A stretch of 64,000 nucleotides of DNA from Amycolatopsis sp. NBC_01480 (GCF_036227205.1 NZ_CP109442.1:1984001-2048000), one strand, 5' to 3'; positions 42,887 to 51,712 are shown, counted from the first letter of the stretch. Notes: generated from the sequence alone by a model not told the origin. A program made the numbers and translations.

Positions 42887-43849
42887 ATGCGCCTGGAGAT
42901 CCGGCATCTCGAACTGGTTCTGGCGATCGCCGAAGCGGGCAGCCTCCGCCGGGCCGCCGCACGCCTGCACCTGACCCAGCCGGCGGTGACCACGCAGCTC
43001 AAACGCATCGAGCAGCTGCTCGGCGGCCCGCTGTTCGTGCGCTCCGCCGAGGGCGTGCTCCCCACGCACACGGGCACCGAGCTGGTCCGCGACGCGCAGA
43101 ACCTGTTACGCCATTTCGATTCCCTGCAACGCTCGGCGCGGCTCAACGCGCAGCACGAGGCGGGCGCGCCGGTCAAGGTCGGCGGCATTCCGGCGCAGCA
43201 GTTCAGCCTGCTGGTCAACACGCTCACCGCCACGCTGCCGCGGCGCGAGGTGACCAGCCGGACGATCCGCGAGACCGGCTCGTTGACCGCCCTGCTGGGC
43301 TCGGGCGAGCTGGACGTGGCCGTGCTGCGGCAGTTCCCGGGTTTCCCGGTGCCGCCCCCACCGGGCGTCGAGCATCGGCTGCTGCTGCGCGAGCCGTTTT
43401 TCATCGGCGTTTCCGAGCACCACGATTTGGCGCCACGCGGGGAAATCGCGCTCGCGGAGCTGGCCGGCGAGAAATGGGTGATGCCGGACCCGGACGACAG
43501 CGGGATGAACGAGTACTTCGCCCGCACCTGCGCGGCCGCCGGTTTCGACCAGCGCATCACGCACCTGACCAACGAGGCGCACGTGGCGTTCTCGCTCACC
43601 GCCGAGGGCCGCGGGATCTGCCTGCTCTATCCGATCGGCACCGCGCGCACCGGCCTCGCGACGCTCTCGCTCACCGGCACGCCGCTGTACCGCGAGCTGC
43701 TGCTCGCCTGGCGCGCGGACTCGCCGGTGGCCTCGCTGGTGGACGAGCTGTGTGCCAAGATCGAGGCGGGGTACCTCGCGCTGGTGGAGGACTCGGCGTT
43801 CTACCGGAACTGGTGGCACCACGAGGGGTCCTCGTTCGCCCTGCCGTGA
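42887..43849 (+). CDS. LysR family transcriptional regulator
   Basis: The 320-residue protein begins MRLEIRHLELVLAIAEAGSLRRAAARLHLTQPAVTTQLKRIEQLLGGPLFVRS, the LysR winged helix. A co-inducer domain follows. GATAAT (42873-42878) lies 8 nt before the ATG, so the message is probably leaderless. It is divergent from the JAB-SgcJ-VOC operon and 16 bp upstream of a VOC gene, and is therefore a candidate regulator of both. Confidence 0.93.
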   Translation: MRLEIRHLELVLAIAEAGSLRRAAARLHLTQPAVTTQLKRIEQLLGGPLFVRSAEGVLPTHTGTELVRDAQNLLRHFDSLQRSARLNAQHEAGAPVKVGGIPAQQFSLLVNTLTATLPRREVTSRTIRETGSLTALLGSGELDVAVLRQFPGFPVPPPPGVEHRLLLREPFFIGVSEHHDLAPRGEIALAELAGEKWVMPDPDDSGMNEYFARTCAAAGFDQRITHLTNEAHVAFSLTAEGRGICLLYPIGTARTGLATLSLTGTPLYRELLLAWRADSPVASLVDELCAKIEAGYLALVEDSAFYRNWWHHEGSSFALP

Positions 43850-43865
43850 AACCGAAGGAGTGCCC

Positions 43866-44366
43866 GTGCCGATCCGCGGTATGAACCACGCCGTCCTCTG
43901 GGTCCGGGACGCGGCCCGCAGCACGGACTTCTACGTCGGCGTGCTCGGTTTCCGGGTGGTGCACAGCTCCCCGAAGTCGGCTTTCCTGCGGGCCCCGGAG
44001 TCGGCGAACGACCACGACCTCGGCCTGTTCCAGATCGGCGACGCCGCCGACAGCCGCGCGGGCCACGGCGAGGTCGGCCTGTACCACCTGGCCTGGGAGG
44101 TCCCCACCCTCGGCGACCTGCGCGCGTACGCCAAGGCTCTCACCGCCGCCGGCGCCCTGGTCGGCTCCACCGACCACGGCACCACGAAGGCCCTCTACGC
44201 CAAGGACCCGGACGGCCTCGAGTTCGAGGTCTGCTGGCTCGTCCCGCACGACCTGATCACCCCCGAGGCCCGGGCCCACAACGGCCCCCTCGACCTGGAC
44301 GCCGACATCACCGCATACGGCGAGCAGACCCTGGGCGCCTGCGCCCGCTCGGGGCTGCCCGACTGA
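43866..44366 (+). CDS. VOC family protein (extradiol-dioxygenase-like)
   Basis: The 166-residue protein reads MNHAVLWVRDAARSTDFYVGVLGFRVVH, HGEVGLYHLAWEVPTLGDL, GSTDHGTTKALYAKDPDGLEFEVCW. His9, the HLAW His and the terminal Glu of LEFEV fit the 2-His-1-carboxylate metal site of type I extradiol dioxygenase relatives. The GTG follows GAAGGAG. It is probably co-transcribed with the LysR gene. It could be a small ring-cleavage dioxygenase or a resistance-type VOC protein. Confidence 0.88.
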   Translation: MPIRGMNHAVLWVRDAARSTDFYVGVLGFRVVHSSPKSAFLRAPESANDHDLGLFQIGDAADSRAGHGEVGLYHLAWEVPTLGDLRAYAKALTAAGALVGSTDHGTTKALYAKDPDGLEFEVCWLVPHDLITPEARAHNGPLDLDADITAYGEQTLGACARSGLPD

Positions 44367-44395
44367 AGCTCACCCTCCACATCGGACACAAGGCG

Positions 44396-45295
44396 TCAGA
44401 CGGCGTGCAGGGCTTCCCGCGGAAACCCGACCCCTGTCAGCTTTTCCGAGACCTCCCACAACCGACGGGCCACCTCGGCGTCCTGCGCCCGCTTCGAGCG
44501 GCCGACCAGTTCCGGCGCGCCGCGTCCCTCCAGGAAGCCCCGCGGACCGGCGTAACTGTTGCCCGGGATATCCGCGACGGCCGCGTACAGCGTCGGCAGG
44601 GCGCCGGCTTCTTCGCTTTGTGAGACGAGGCTGACCAGCGTCTTCTGCACGAAGTGGCTCACGCGTCCCCGGTCCCCGGGCCGCAGCAGGTTGGTGGCGG
44701 CCGCGCCGGGGTGCGCGGCGGTCGCGATCACCGTCGAGCCGGCTTCGGTGAGCCGTCGCTGGAGTTCCGAGGTGAACAGCAGGTTGGCCAGCTTGGACTG
44801 GGCGTACGCCGTCATCGCCCGGTAGGACCGCTTGTCCCAGTTCAGGTCGTCGAAGTCGATCGCGCCGAGCTTGTGCCCGTTGGACGAGACCGTGACGACG
44901 CGTCCGGTGATCTGCGGCAGGAGCAGGTTCGTCAGCGCGAAGTGCCCGAGGTGGTTGGTCCCGAACTGCAATTCGAAGCCGTCGGCCGTGCGGGAGAACG
45001 GCGGGATCATCACCCCCGCGTTGTTGATCAGCAGGTCGATGGGGTCGGTGAAGCGCTCGGCGAACGCGCGGATCGAGGACTGGTCGGCGAGGTCGAGCCG
45101 CGCGACCTCGACCTGACCGGTCATCGTCGCGGCGGCCTCGCGGCCCTTGTCGGGATTTCGCACGGCCAGCACCACGCGGGCGCCCTTGGCCGCCAGCTCA
45201 CGCGCCGCCACGCGGCCGATCCCGCTGTTCGCGCCCGTGACGACGACGGTGCGGCCGGTCATCGAAGGAAGGTCCGAAACACTGAATGTAGTCAC
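44396..45295 (-). CDS. Short-chain dehydrogenase (retinol dehydrogenase-like)
   Basis: The 299-residue SDR has [22 protein letters not shown], the NNAG motif in [12 protein letters not shown], the catalytic Ser in VVTVSSNGH and Tyr-Lys in [15 protein letters not shown] 45295 is chosen because a complete promoter stands upstream on the minus strand: TTGACA, 17 nt, TACTTT, then 7 nt to the GTG, giving a leaderless message. Divergent from a TetR gene that shares the control region. Substrate unknown. Confidence 0.92.
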   Translation of the reverse strand: MTTFSVSDLPSMTGRTVVVTGANSGIGRVAARELAAKGARVVLAVRNPDKGREAAATMTGQVEVARLDLADQSSIRAFAERFTDPIDLLINNAGVMIPPFSRTADGFELQFGTNHLGHFALTNLLLPQITGRVVTVSSNGHKLGAIDFDDLNWDKRSYRAMTAYAQSKLANLLFTSELQRRLTEAGSTVIATAAHPGAAATNLLRPGDRGRVSHFVQKTLVSLVSQSEEAGALPTLYAAVADIPGNSYAGPRGFLEGRGAPELVGRSKRAQDAEVARRLWEVSEKLTGVGFPREALHAV

Positions 45296-45313
45296 AAGCA
45301 ACAAAGTAGGCGG

Positions 45314-45330
45314 TGTCAACTATGTTGTCA
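45314..45330. promoter_or_regulatory. SDR/TetR shared operator and overlapping divergent promoters
   Basis: TGTCAACTATGTTGTCA has CAAC-TAT-GTTG at its centre. The minus-strand TTGACA (-35 of the SDR promoter) and the plus-strand TTGTCA (45325-45330, -35 of tetR; 17-nt gap; TATCGT at 45348-45353) both lie within it, so one bound dimer would cover both -35 boxes. Confidence 0.65.
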
Positions 45331-45359
45331 ACGGAAACATGTTCGGCTATCGTGTGACC

Positions 45360-45995
45360 GTGCCCCCACCGATCGACGACCGGCCCTATCACCACGGCAA
45401 TCTCCGGACCGCGCTGCTCGACGCGGCCGAGCGCGGCCTGCGGGAGAGCGGCGCGGACCAGCTGTCGCTGCGTGACCTGGCCCGGGAGATCGGCGTCAGC
45501 CACGCCGCGCCGCGCCGGCATTTCCCCGACCGTCAGGCGCTGCTCGACGCGCTCGCCGTGGCCGGGTTCGAGCGGCTGGACACCACGCTGCGCACCGCGC
45601 TGGCCAGCGCGGGCGAAGACTTCCCCGCGCGCGTGCGAACCACGATGACGGCCTACACCCGCTTCGCCACCGAGAACGCCGCACTCCTCGAGCTGATGTA
45701 CACCAGCAAGCACCGGCCGGGGGCGACGCAGATCGTCGAAGCGGCCGAAGCACCGTTCAGGTTGATGGGCGAGCTGATCCTTCAGGGGCAGGAGGAGGGC
45801 GCGCTCCAGACGTGCGCCCCTGAGCAGATCGGGATCGTGCTGTTCGCGACGCTCCAGGGCATCGCGTCGATCATCAACGGCGGCTTCGTCAATCCGGAAC
45901 TGCTGGACGGCCTCGTGGAAACCGCGGTCGAGCAATTCCTCCGCGGCGCCCGTCCGCCCGCGACGGAACCGCAGTCCGGCGCCGATTCAGGCTGA
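45360..45995 (+). CDS. TetR family regulator
   Basis: The 211-residue protein begins VPPPIDDRPYHHGNLRTALLDAAERGLRESGADQLSLRDLAREIGVSHAAPRRHFPDRQALLDAL, a TetR domain with the HHGNLR motif common in the AcrR-like subgroup. GTG 45360 lies 6 nt after the TATCGT box, so it is probably leaderless; ATG 45339 would precede the promoter's -10. It likely represses itself and the divergent SDR. Confidence 0.9.
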   Translation: MPPPIDDRPYHHGNLRTALLDAAERGLRESGADQLSLRDLAREIGVSHAAPRRHFPDRQALLDALAVAGFERLDTTLRTALASAGEDFPARVRTTMTAYTRFATENAALLELMYTSKHRPGATQIVEAAEAPFRLMGELILQGQEEGALQTCAPEQIGIVLFATLQGIASIINGGFVNPELLDGLVETAVEQFLRGARPPATEPQSGADSG

Positions 45996-46036
45996 GCACC
46001 CTTCGGATGCCCGGCCACCGTCACGTCGATGGCGAG

Positions 46037-46885
46037 TCAGGCGAGGAGCTTCTCCGTCGCTTCCCACAGTTCGCGTCGGACGGTCTCGCTGCGGCCGGGT
46101 TCGGGGCAGAGTAAGGGTTTGGCGTCCTTGACCGAGAAGTAGCCACCCGTGCGGGTGGCGAAGGCCGGGTCGGTCGCAAGCCGCACGATGATGGAGGCCC
46201 CGCGGGCGGGATCGCCGACGCGCAAGCCACGCAGGGTCTTTTCCAGCAGCCCGGCGAACGGCAGCTCGCGCCCGAGACCGGTCGTGTTGAAGCCGGGGTC
46301 GCAGCAGTTCGCCGTCACGCCCGTTCCGGCGAGTCGTCGTGCGAGTTCCTGGCTGAACATGATGTCCATCAGCTTGGTGCGGCCGTAGTGAGTGGCGGAT
46401 TCGCGACGGGTGTAGTCGCCGGTGAACGTGAGATCGCGCGCCGGGTCGATGCTGCCGGCGTGTCGTGCCGCTTCGGACGCGACTGTGACGACTCGCGCCG
46501 GGGCCGAGGCGATGAGCAGGTCGCGTAACGCAGTGGTCAGGCCCCAGGGGGCAAGGTAGTTCACCGCGGTCATCTCAGCGAGACCGTCCTGGGTGATGCG
46601 CTGGCTGAAGGCGTGCACGCCGACGTTGTTGATCAACACGCCGATCCGGTCGTAGCGCGTCTCGATGGCCCTGCCTATGCGGCGAACTTCGTCCAATGAG
46701 GACAGGTCGGCAACGAAGGCATCGACGATGGTGCCCGGTGCGGTCTGCTCGACCTCGGCGCGCAGACTGTCGATCTTGGCGGAGCTGCGCGCGACGATCC
46801 CCAGGCTCAAACCGCGGCGAGCGAGTTCGAGCGCGACGAGCCTGCCGAGGCCGTGTGTCGCGCCGGTGATGACGGCTGTGGTCAT
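46037..46885 (-). CDS. Short-chain dehydrogenase/reductase
   Basis: The 282-residue SDR has AVITGATHGLGRLVALELARRG, VLINNVGVHAF (NNxG), RVVTVASEAARH (catalytic Ser) and HYGRTKLMDIMF (Tyr-Lys). It is divergent from a MarR gene with two palindromes in the gap, and about 30% alike by eye to the SDR at 44.4 kb. Substrate unknown. Confidence 0.92.
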   Translation of the reverse strand: MTTAVITGATHGLGRLVALELARRGLSLGIVARSSAKIDSLRAEVEQTAPGTIVDAFVADLSSLDEVRRIGRAIETRYDRIGVLINNVGVHAFSQRITQDGLAEMTAVNYLAPWGLTTALRDLLIASAPARVVTVASEAARHAGSIDPARDLTFTGDYTRRESATHYGRTKLMDIMFSQELARRLAGTGVTANCCDPGFNTTGLGRELPFAGLLEKTLRGLRVGDPARGASIIVRLATDPAFATRTGGYFSVKDAKPLLCPEPGRSETVRRELWEATEKLLA

Positions 46886-46900
46886 GACGCTCCTATATCG

Positions 46901-46939
46901 TGAGGCACCTCAACTGTACGCCAATGCTGAGGTACTTCA
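46901..46939. promoter_or_regulatory. Paired MarR operators
   Basis: TGAGGCACCTCA (46901-46912) is a perfect palindrome and TGAGGTACTTCA (46928-46939) has one mismatched pair. They start 27 bp apart in the 71-bp gap between divergent SDR and MarR genes. Confidence 0.6.
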
Positions 46940-46956
46940 CAAAGACAGGGGTGATC

Positions 46957-47403
46957 ATGGGCACGAGCCGCCGCGCCGATGAGGTCGGCTTGCACTACCT
47001 GACGACGTCCGCCCAGGTGCGCCGGGCGGTGGACGAACACCTGGCCAGGAGCGGGTTGTCGCTGTCCCGGACGAAGATCCTGCAGGTGCTCGCCCGGCGT
47101 GGTCCGGTCAAACAGGCGCAGCTGGCGGCGGAGCTGGGGCTGGCCGCGCGTTCGATCACCCAGGCCGTCGAGGGCATGGAACGGGACGGCCTGGTGCGCC
47201 GGTCGCCGGATGCCGGAGACCGGCGCGCCAAGGTGGTGACCGCGACAGAGGAGGGCACTCGTGCGCTGGCCGCCGGCGAGTCCGCCGGCGGCGAGATCCT
47301 GCGGCGGATCTTCCACCGCCTGGGTCGGGACCGGTTGGCGGACCTGGCGGAGACCCTCGCCCTGATCGACGTCACCACTGCACAGGCGACGCGGCTCAAG
47401 TGA
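46957..47403 (+). CDS. MarR family transcriptional regulator
   Basis: The 148-residue protein has the winged helix LSLSRTKILQVLARRGPVKQAQLAAELGLAARSITQAVEGMERDGLVRRSPDAGDRRAKVVTATEEG, a textbook MarR core with the DxR wing. ATG 46957 follows CAGGGGTGATC. It probably represses itself and the divergent SDR through the TGAGG palindromes. Confidence 0.93.
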   Translation: MGTSRRADEVGLHYLTTSAQVRRAVDEHLARSGLSLSRTKILQVLARRGPVKQAQLAAELGLAARSITQAVEGMERDGLVRRSPDAGDRRAKVVTATEEGTRALAAGESAGGEILRRIFHRLGRDRLADLAETLALIDVTTAQATRLK

Positions 47404-47441
47404 GTCCTGCACGTCGCCGATGCCTGACTCCGGCGGTGCCC

Positions 47442-48899
47442 TTATCCGGCGCCCATCGCTTCCCGGGGCTCGACGGTGGTGCGCACCGGCCGCACGAGGT
47501 CGGTCAGCCCGATCAGGAAAGCCAGTCCCACCAACGCCGCCGGACTGATCAGGCCGACAGCCACCGCGGCGTGATAGTCCCCGTGTGTGCTCGCCAGCGT
47601 GCCGAAGAACAGCGCGCCGGCGATCGCGGTGCCCAGCGCCGTGCCGATGCGCACGCCGGTTTCGTAAACGCCCGCGGCGACTCCGGCCGTGCCGCGGGTG
47701 ATGTCGACGAGGGTGAGCGTCTGGTTCGCGGAGATGACCAGCCCGCAGCCCGCGCCCGCGATCAGCAGCGGAACGGCGAGGGCCAGCGGAGCGCTCGCCA
47801 CGGTCGAGACGTGCGCGACCAGCGCCGTCACGATCAGTCCGGCCGTGGCGATCCCGGTGCCCAGCACCACCAGCGGACGGCCGAACCGGTGCACCAGGCG
47901 CCCGCTGAGCACGGCCGTGCCCGCCGACGAGATCGTGAAGATCAGCGTGGTCAACGCCGCGTGCAGCGGCGAGTACTTCAGGCCCTGCTGCAGGAACAGG
48001 GTGAGGATCAGGAAGATGCTGGTGAAACCGGTGTAGAAGGCGGTGGCGATCCCGGTGCCGACCGCGTAGCTGCGGATGCGCAGCACTTTCAGGTGCACCA
48101 GCGGCCGGGCCTCCCGCGCGGCGAGGCGGCGTTGCCAGAGCACGAACAGCATGAGGAACACCGCGCCCACGGCGAACAGCCAGAACCGCGGATGTGCGTC
48201 CGGCCCGGTCTCCTGCAACAGCGGCAGCATGACCGCGAGCAGGCCCAGCGCCAGCAGCACAACGCCGGTGAAGTCGAGCCGGTGAGCGGGGCCGCGCCGG
48301 TCGGCCGGCAGCACCCTGAAGCCGACGGCCAGCGCGACGAGCAGGATGGGAATCGAGAGCCAGAAGATCCACCGCCAGCCCGTCGCCGGGCCGAAGGCCT
48401 GCAGGATCACCCCGCCGAGCAGCGGGCCGAGCGCGGTGGACAGCCCGGTCGTCGCGCCGTAGTAGCCGAACGCCCGGCCACGCGTCTGCTTCGGGTACAT
48501 CTGTTGCAGCAACGCGATTACCTGCGGCGCGAGGATGCCCGCCGAGACGCCGCGCAGCAGCCGTCCGACGATCAGGACCACGGCGTTCGGCGCCACCGCG
48601 CAGATCACCCCGGTCACCGCGAACAGCGCGAGCCCGATCAGGAACAGGGTGCGGCGGCCGTGTTCGTCGCCGAGCCGCCCGGCCGGGATCAGGGTGAGGC
48701 CGAACGCCAGCGCGTAACCGGCGAGGACCCAGGTGACCTCGGCCGGGCTCAGGCTCAGGGAGCGCTCCATCGAAGGCAGCGCGATGGTGACGACGCTGAC
48801 GTCGAACAGCGTCATGAAGCTGGCCACCAGGCAGATCACCAGGGCGAGCCGGCGCCGGGCCGGGGATTCGGGACGGTCGTCGGCCGGGTTCTCCTTCAT
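47442..48899 (-). CDS. MFS drug transporter, DHA2 (14-helix) family
   Basis: The 485-residue exporter has the DHA2 signatures FMTLFDVSVVTIALPSMERSL in helix 1, GRLGDEHGRRTLFLIG (motif A) and RLLRGVSAGILAPQVIALL. Helix 5 reads ATTGLSTALGPLLGGVILQAFG. ATG 48899 begins MKENPADDRPES. It is the last gene of an MFS-HbpS-MFS run on this strand. Proton-driven efflux of a drug-like compound is expected; substrate unknown. Convergent with marR. Confidence 0.92.
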   Translation of the reverse strand: MKENPADDRPESPARRRLALVICLVASFMTLFDVSVVTIALPSMERSLSLSPAEVTWVLAGYALAFGLTLIPAGRLGDEHGRRTLFLIGLALFAVTGVICAVAPNAVVLIVGRLLRGVSAGILAPQVIALLQQMYPKQTRGRAFGYYGATTGLSTALGPLLGGVILQAFGPATGWRWIFWLSIPILLVALAVGFRVLPADRRGPAHRLDFTGVVLLALGLLAVMLPLLQETGPDAHPRFWLFAVGAVFLMLFVLWQRRLAAREARPLVHLKVLRIRSYAVGTGIATAFYTGFTSIFLILTLFLQQGLKYSPLHAALTTLIFTISSAGTAVLSGRLVHRFGRPLVVLGTGIATAGLIVTALVAHVSTVASAPLALAVPLLIAGAGCGLVISANQTLTLVDITRGTAGVAAGVYETGVRIGTALGTAIAGALFFGTLASTHGDYHAAVAVGLISPAALVGLAFLIGLTDLVRPVRTTVEPREAMGAG

Positions 48900-48952
48900 G
48901 GGACACCAACGTTTCTCGCGTCGAATGCGGCAGTGGATTCGTGGCGGGAGCT

Positions 48953-49378
48953 TCAGCCGGCGTCGGCGACCAGACCGGCCTTCTCCACCCCGGCGACGGC
49001 GGCGGTCTCGTCGTTCTCCGGGCGATCGCCGCTCACCCCGACCGCGCCCAGCAGGGTGCCCTCGGCGTCGCGGATCAGCAGGCCGCCGCGTGAGGACGCG
49101 ATGCGGCCTTCCGAAATCGCGGCCAGTGCGGCGAAAAACGCCGGGTCGCGGGTGGCGTGCCGGGCTCCGGCCGCGCCGCCGTGCCCGGTGCCGAGGCAGC
49201 CCCACGCCTTCGCGTGCGCGATCTGCGGGCGCAGGATGCCGGCGCCGTCCTCGCGCTTGACCACGATGGGGTGACCGCCGGGGTCGAGCACGGTGACGGT
49301 CAACGGGCGCAGGCCGAGCTCACGCGCCTTGTTCAGGGCCGAGTCGACGATCTCCGAGGCTTGGTTCAAGGACAGCAT
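48953..49378 (-). CDS. GlcG/HbpS family heme-binding-like protein
   Basis: The 141-residue protein runs MLSLNQASEIVDSALNKARELGLRPLTVTVLDPGGHPIVVKREDGAGILRPQIAHAKAW to GGLLIRDAEGTLLGAVGVSGDRPENDETAAVAGVEKAG, the whole GlcG/HbpS (DUF336) fold. Streptomyces HbpS is a secreted heme/iron sensor partner of a two-component system; this copy has no signal peptide, like most GlcG members. The ATG follows AGAAAGG and lies 59 nt inside the upstream MFS frame, so the two are coupled. Role beside two exporters unknown. Confidence 0.92.
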   Translation of the reverse strand: MLSLNQASEIVDSALNKARELGLRPLTVTVLDPGGHPIVVKREDGAGILRPQIAHAKAWGCLGTGHGGAAGARHATRDPAFFAALAAISEGRIASSRGGLLIRDAEGTLLGAVGVSGDRPENDETAAVAGVEKAGLVADAG

Positions 49379-50813
49379 GATTGCCTTTCTTTTTCTTATG
49401 GGGCACGGAAATGGTGTTCGACGCGTCGCCCGGCCGCAGCGCGCGGGCGGACAGCAGACCGAGCAGGTTGAACGCGGCGGCCACGAAAAAGGCCAGGTGA
49501 TAGGCCGAAGCCGCGGTGTGGTCACCGTCCGGCGCACCGGCCAGCACGAGCACGGTGGTGGCCACGGCGACTCCGAGCGCGCCGCCGAGCCGTCGGCCGA
49601 CGTTGAACAAAGTGGACGCCCGGCCGGAGTCGGCGGCCGAGATGTCGGCGAACGCAACCGCCTGGCCGGCCACGAAAACCTGCCCGACCGCCAGTCCCAT
49701 CCCGAACAGCACGAGCCGTAGCGCCCAGAGGTTCGTGCCGGTGCCGAGCAGTCCGAGCACCGCGATGAACAGGCTGGTCCCGGCGATCCCGGCCATCAGG
49801 TGCCGGCGCGGCCCGAGCCGGCGGTACAGCCAGCGGCTGCCGAGCTGGGAGCCCGCGATCACGCCGAGCGCTTCCGGGAACGTGCTCAGGCCGGACTCGA
49901 GCGCGGACATCCCGCGACCGTCCTGAAAGTACAGTGAGATCGTGTAGAGCGTGCCGAGGAACGTCACGGACTCGATCGCCATGATGGCGGTGGCGTTGCC
50001 GAACAGCCGGTGCAGCAGCAGCCGGACGTCCACGAGCGGCGCGTTCCGGCGAAGCTCCAGCACGACCAAGACGACCAGCAGTACCGCCCCGGCGGCCACG
50101 GAGGCGAGCACTCCGGGCGAGGCCCAGCCGTCGCGAGGTCCGACCGAAACGCCGTACATCACCAGCCCGAGCCCGGCCGCGGCGAGCAGGAACCCGGCGG
50201 TGTCGAACTCACCGGGCCGATGCTGATCGTCCCGCCGCAGGAACACCGCCCCGAACACCAGCGCGGCGACGCCGATCGGCACGTTCACCGAGAACACCGC
50301 CCGCCAGGACTGCTCGGTGACGAGCAACCCGCCGAGCACCGGCCCCACGGCCGGCGCGACTCCCGTCGCCAGCGTGATGAGGGCGGACACCCGAACCCGT
50401 TGCCGCGGCGGGTAAGCCCGCATGAGCATGGCCATCCCGACCGAGGTGAGCAGCCCGCCGCCCACGCCTTGCATCACCCGGAACAGAACGAGTTGCCCGA
50501 GGCTGGACGCGGTGCCGCACAATGCGGAGGCGATGGTGAACACCGTGATCGCGGTCAGCAGCGTGCGCTTGCCACCGAACCGATCCCCCAGCCAGCCGGA
50601 CGCGGGGACGAACACTGCCAGGCTGACCAGGTAGGCGATGGACACCGAGTCAACCGCGGTGGACGGGACTGCGAAGCTCCGGCCGATGGTCGGGAGCGCC
50701 ACGTTGACGATCGTGGAGTCCATAGTGGACAAGAACATGACGGCGACGTAGACCACGGCCACCGCGGCGGGCGCGCTGACGGTTTCGCGGATCCTTCGGG
50801 CGGGTCTGGTCAT
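49320..50813 (-). CDS. MFS drug transporter, DHA2 (EmrB/QacA-like) family
   Basis: The 497-residue transporter has VMFLSTMDSTIVNVALPTIGRSF, GWLGDRFGGKRTLL, RVMQGVGGGLLTSVGMAMLMRAYPP and GVAPAVGPVLGGLLV. The last ~35 residues, after the final helix, are hydrophilic (VPHKKKKGN...GPEQGA) and are encoded over the start of the HbpS gene in another frame. First gene of the operon; its upstream region is the tandem repeat array. Exports an unknown compound. Confidence 0.92.
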   Translation of the reverse strand: MTRPARRIRETVSAPAAVAVVYVAVMFLSTMDSTIVNVALPTIGRSFAVPSTAVDSVSIAYLVSLAVFVPASGWLGDRFGGKRTLLTAITVFTIASALCGTASSLGQLVLFRVMQGVGGGLLTSVGMAMLMRAYPPRQRVRVSALITLATGVAPAVGPVLGGLLVTEQSWRAVFSVNVPIGVAALVFGAVFLRRDDQHRPGEFDTAGFLLAAAGLGLVMYGVSVGPRDGWASPGVLASVAAGAVLLVVLVVLELRRNAPLVDVRLLLHRLFGNATAIMAIESVTFLGTLYTISLYFQDGRGMSALESGLSTFPEALGVIAGSQLGSRWLYRRLGPRRHLMAGIAGTSLFIAVLGLLGTGTNLWALRLVLFGMGLAVGQVFVAGQAVAFADISAADSGRASTLFNVGRRLGGALGVAVATTVLVLAGAPDGDHTAASAYHLAFFVAAAFNLLGLLSARALRPGDASNTISVPHKKKKGNHAVLEPSLGDRRLGPEQGA

Positions 50814-50850
50814 GGGTCACCTCCGAGCTCGTCGGTGGGCGGCGGGTTTC

Positions 50851-51712
50851 GGGTCGGACTGTGGACTGCTGGGTGGGCGGTGGGTTTCGAGCCAGGCTGT
50901 GGACTGTTCGGTGGGCGGTAGGTGGGCCGCGGGCTGTGGCTTTTCAGGTCAAGCTGTGCTCGGCCCGATCCGAGCCAGTCCACGAACAAACGAGTTCCGG
51001 ATCAAGCCCCGGCCCGCTCGACCCGGCCCTGCCCGGCCGACGAACGGCAAGTCCCAGGCCAAGCCCTGGCCCGCGCGGCGGGATTCAGGTCAAGCCGCGG
51101 CCTGCGCGGCCCGATCCCAAGCTGATCCACGGCTGGTGAGTTCCAGATCAGGCTGCCGCCCGCACCTCCCGATCCGTTCCGCGAACGGCGGGTTCAGGTC
51201 GGCAGTCGCCCGCTCGAACCGATCCCAAGCCGATCCACCGACGGCAAGTTCCAGATCGAGCCGCGGCCCGATCCCGAACTACTTGGCGGGCAGCGGGTCC
51301 CGGATCAAGCTGTGACCTGATCGGCTCGATCCCGAGCCGATCGGCGGGTTTCGGGTCAAACCGCAACCCGCTCGGCCACATCCCGAACCGATCCACGAAC
51401 GGCGGGTTCGGGTTCCGGATCACGCCGCGGTCTGCTCGGCGGCCCGATGCCGAGCCAGTCGGCCGGTTTCGGGTCAAGCTGTAGCTCATGCGGCCCGATC
51501 CCGAACGGTCCACGGGTGGCGCGGTCCAGGTCAAGCCGTCGCCCGCACCGCCCGATCCCAGACTGGTCCGCGGGTAGCGCGGTCCAGGTCAAGCCGTCGC
51601 CCGCACCACCCGATCCCGAACTGGTCCATGGGTAGCGAGTTCAGGTCAACCCGCGGTCGGCTCGCCGGCCTGATTCCGAGCGGGTCCGTGAGTGGCGGGC
51701 ACCAGATCAAGC
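50851..51712. repeat. Degenerate ~55-bp tandem repeat array
   Basis: An anchor like CAGGTCAAGCCG followed by GCCCGC and CCCGATCCCGA recurs about 15 clear times, with anchor starts at 50945, 50999, 51055, 51086, 51144, 51195, 51252, 51301, 51352, 51416, 51470, 51527, 51585, 51642 and 51703. Fainter copies lie near 50851 and 50891. Most spacings are 49-64 bp; one is 31. The units at 51527 and 51585 are nearly identical over 58 bp. The array fills the whole gap between the MFS start and the cupin gene; the last unit covers the cupin stop codon. Short open frames here are by-products of the repeat. It is not CRISPR-like, as there are no constant repeats with unique spacers. Confidence 0.85.

Noticed and set aside
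49320..49400. Programmed frameshift that fuses the MFS and HbpS proteins at the A-rich run
   Set aside because: A +1 shift would be needed and the hbpS ATG already has a good ribosome-binding site; simple overlap coupling explains the layout.
50812..51592. Open frames of 60-170 codons on both strands in the tandem array
   Set aside because: They arise from the repeated GC-rich unit, lack ribosome-binding sites and change frame from unit to unit.
50851..51712. CRISPR array
   Set aside because: The whole unit is repeated with scattered divergence; there are no constant direct repeats separated by unique spacers and no cas genes.
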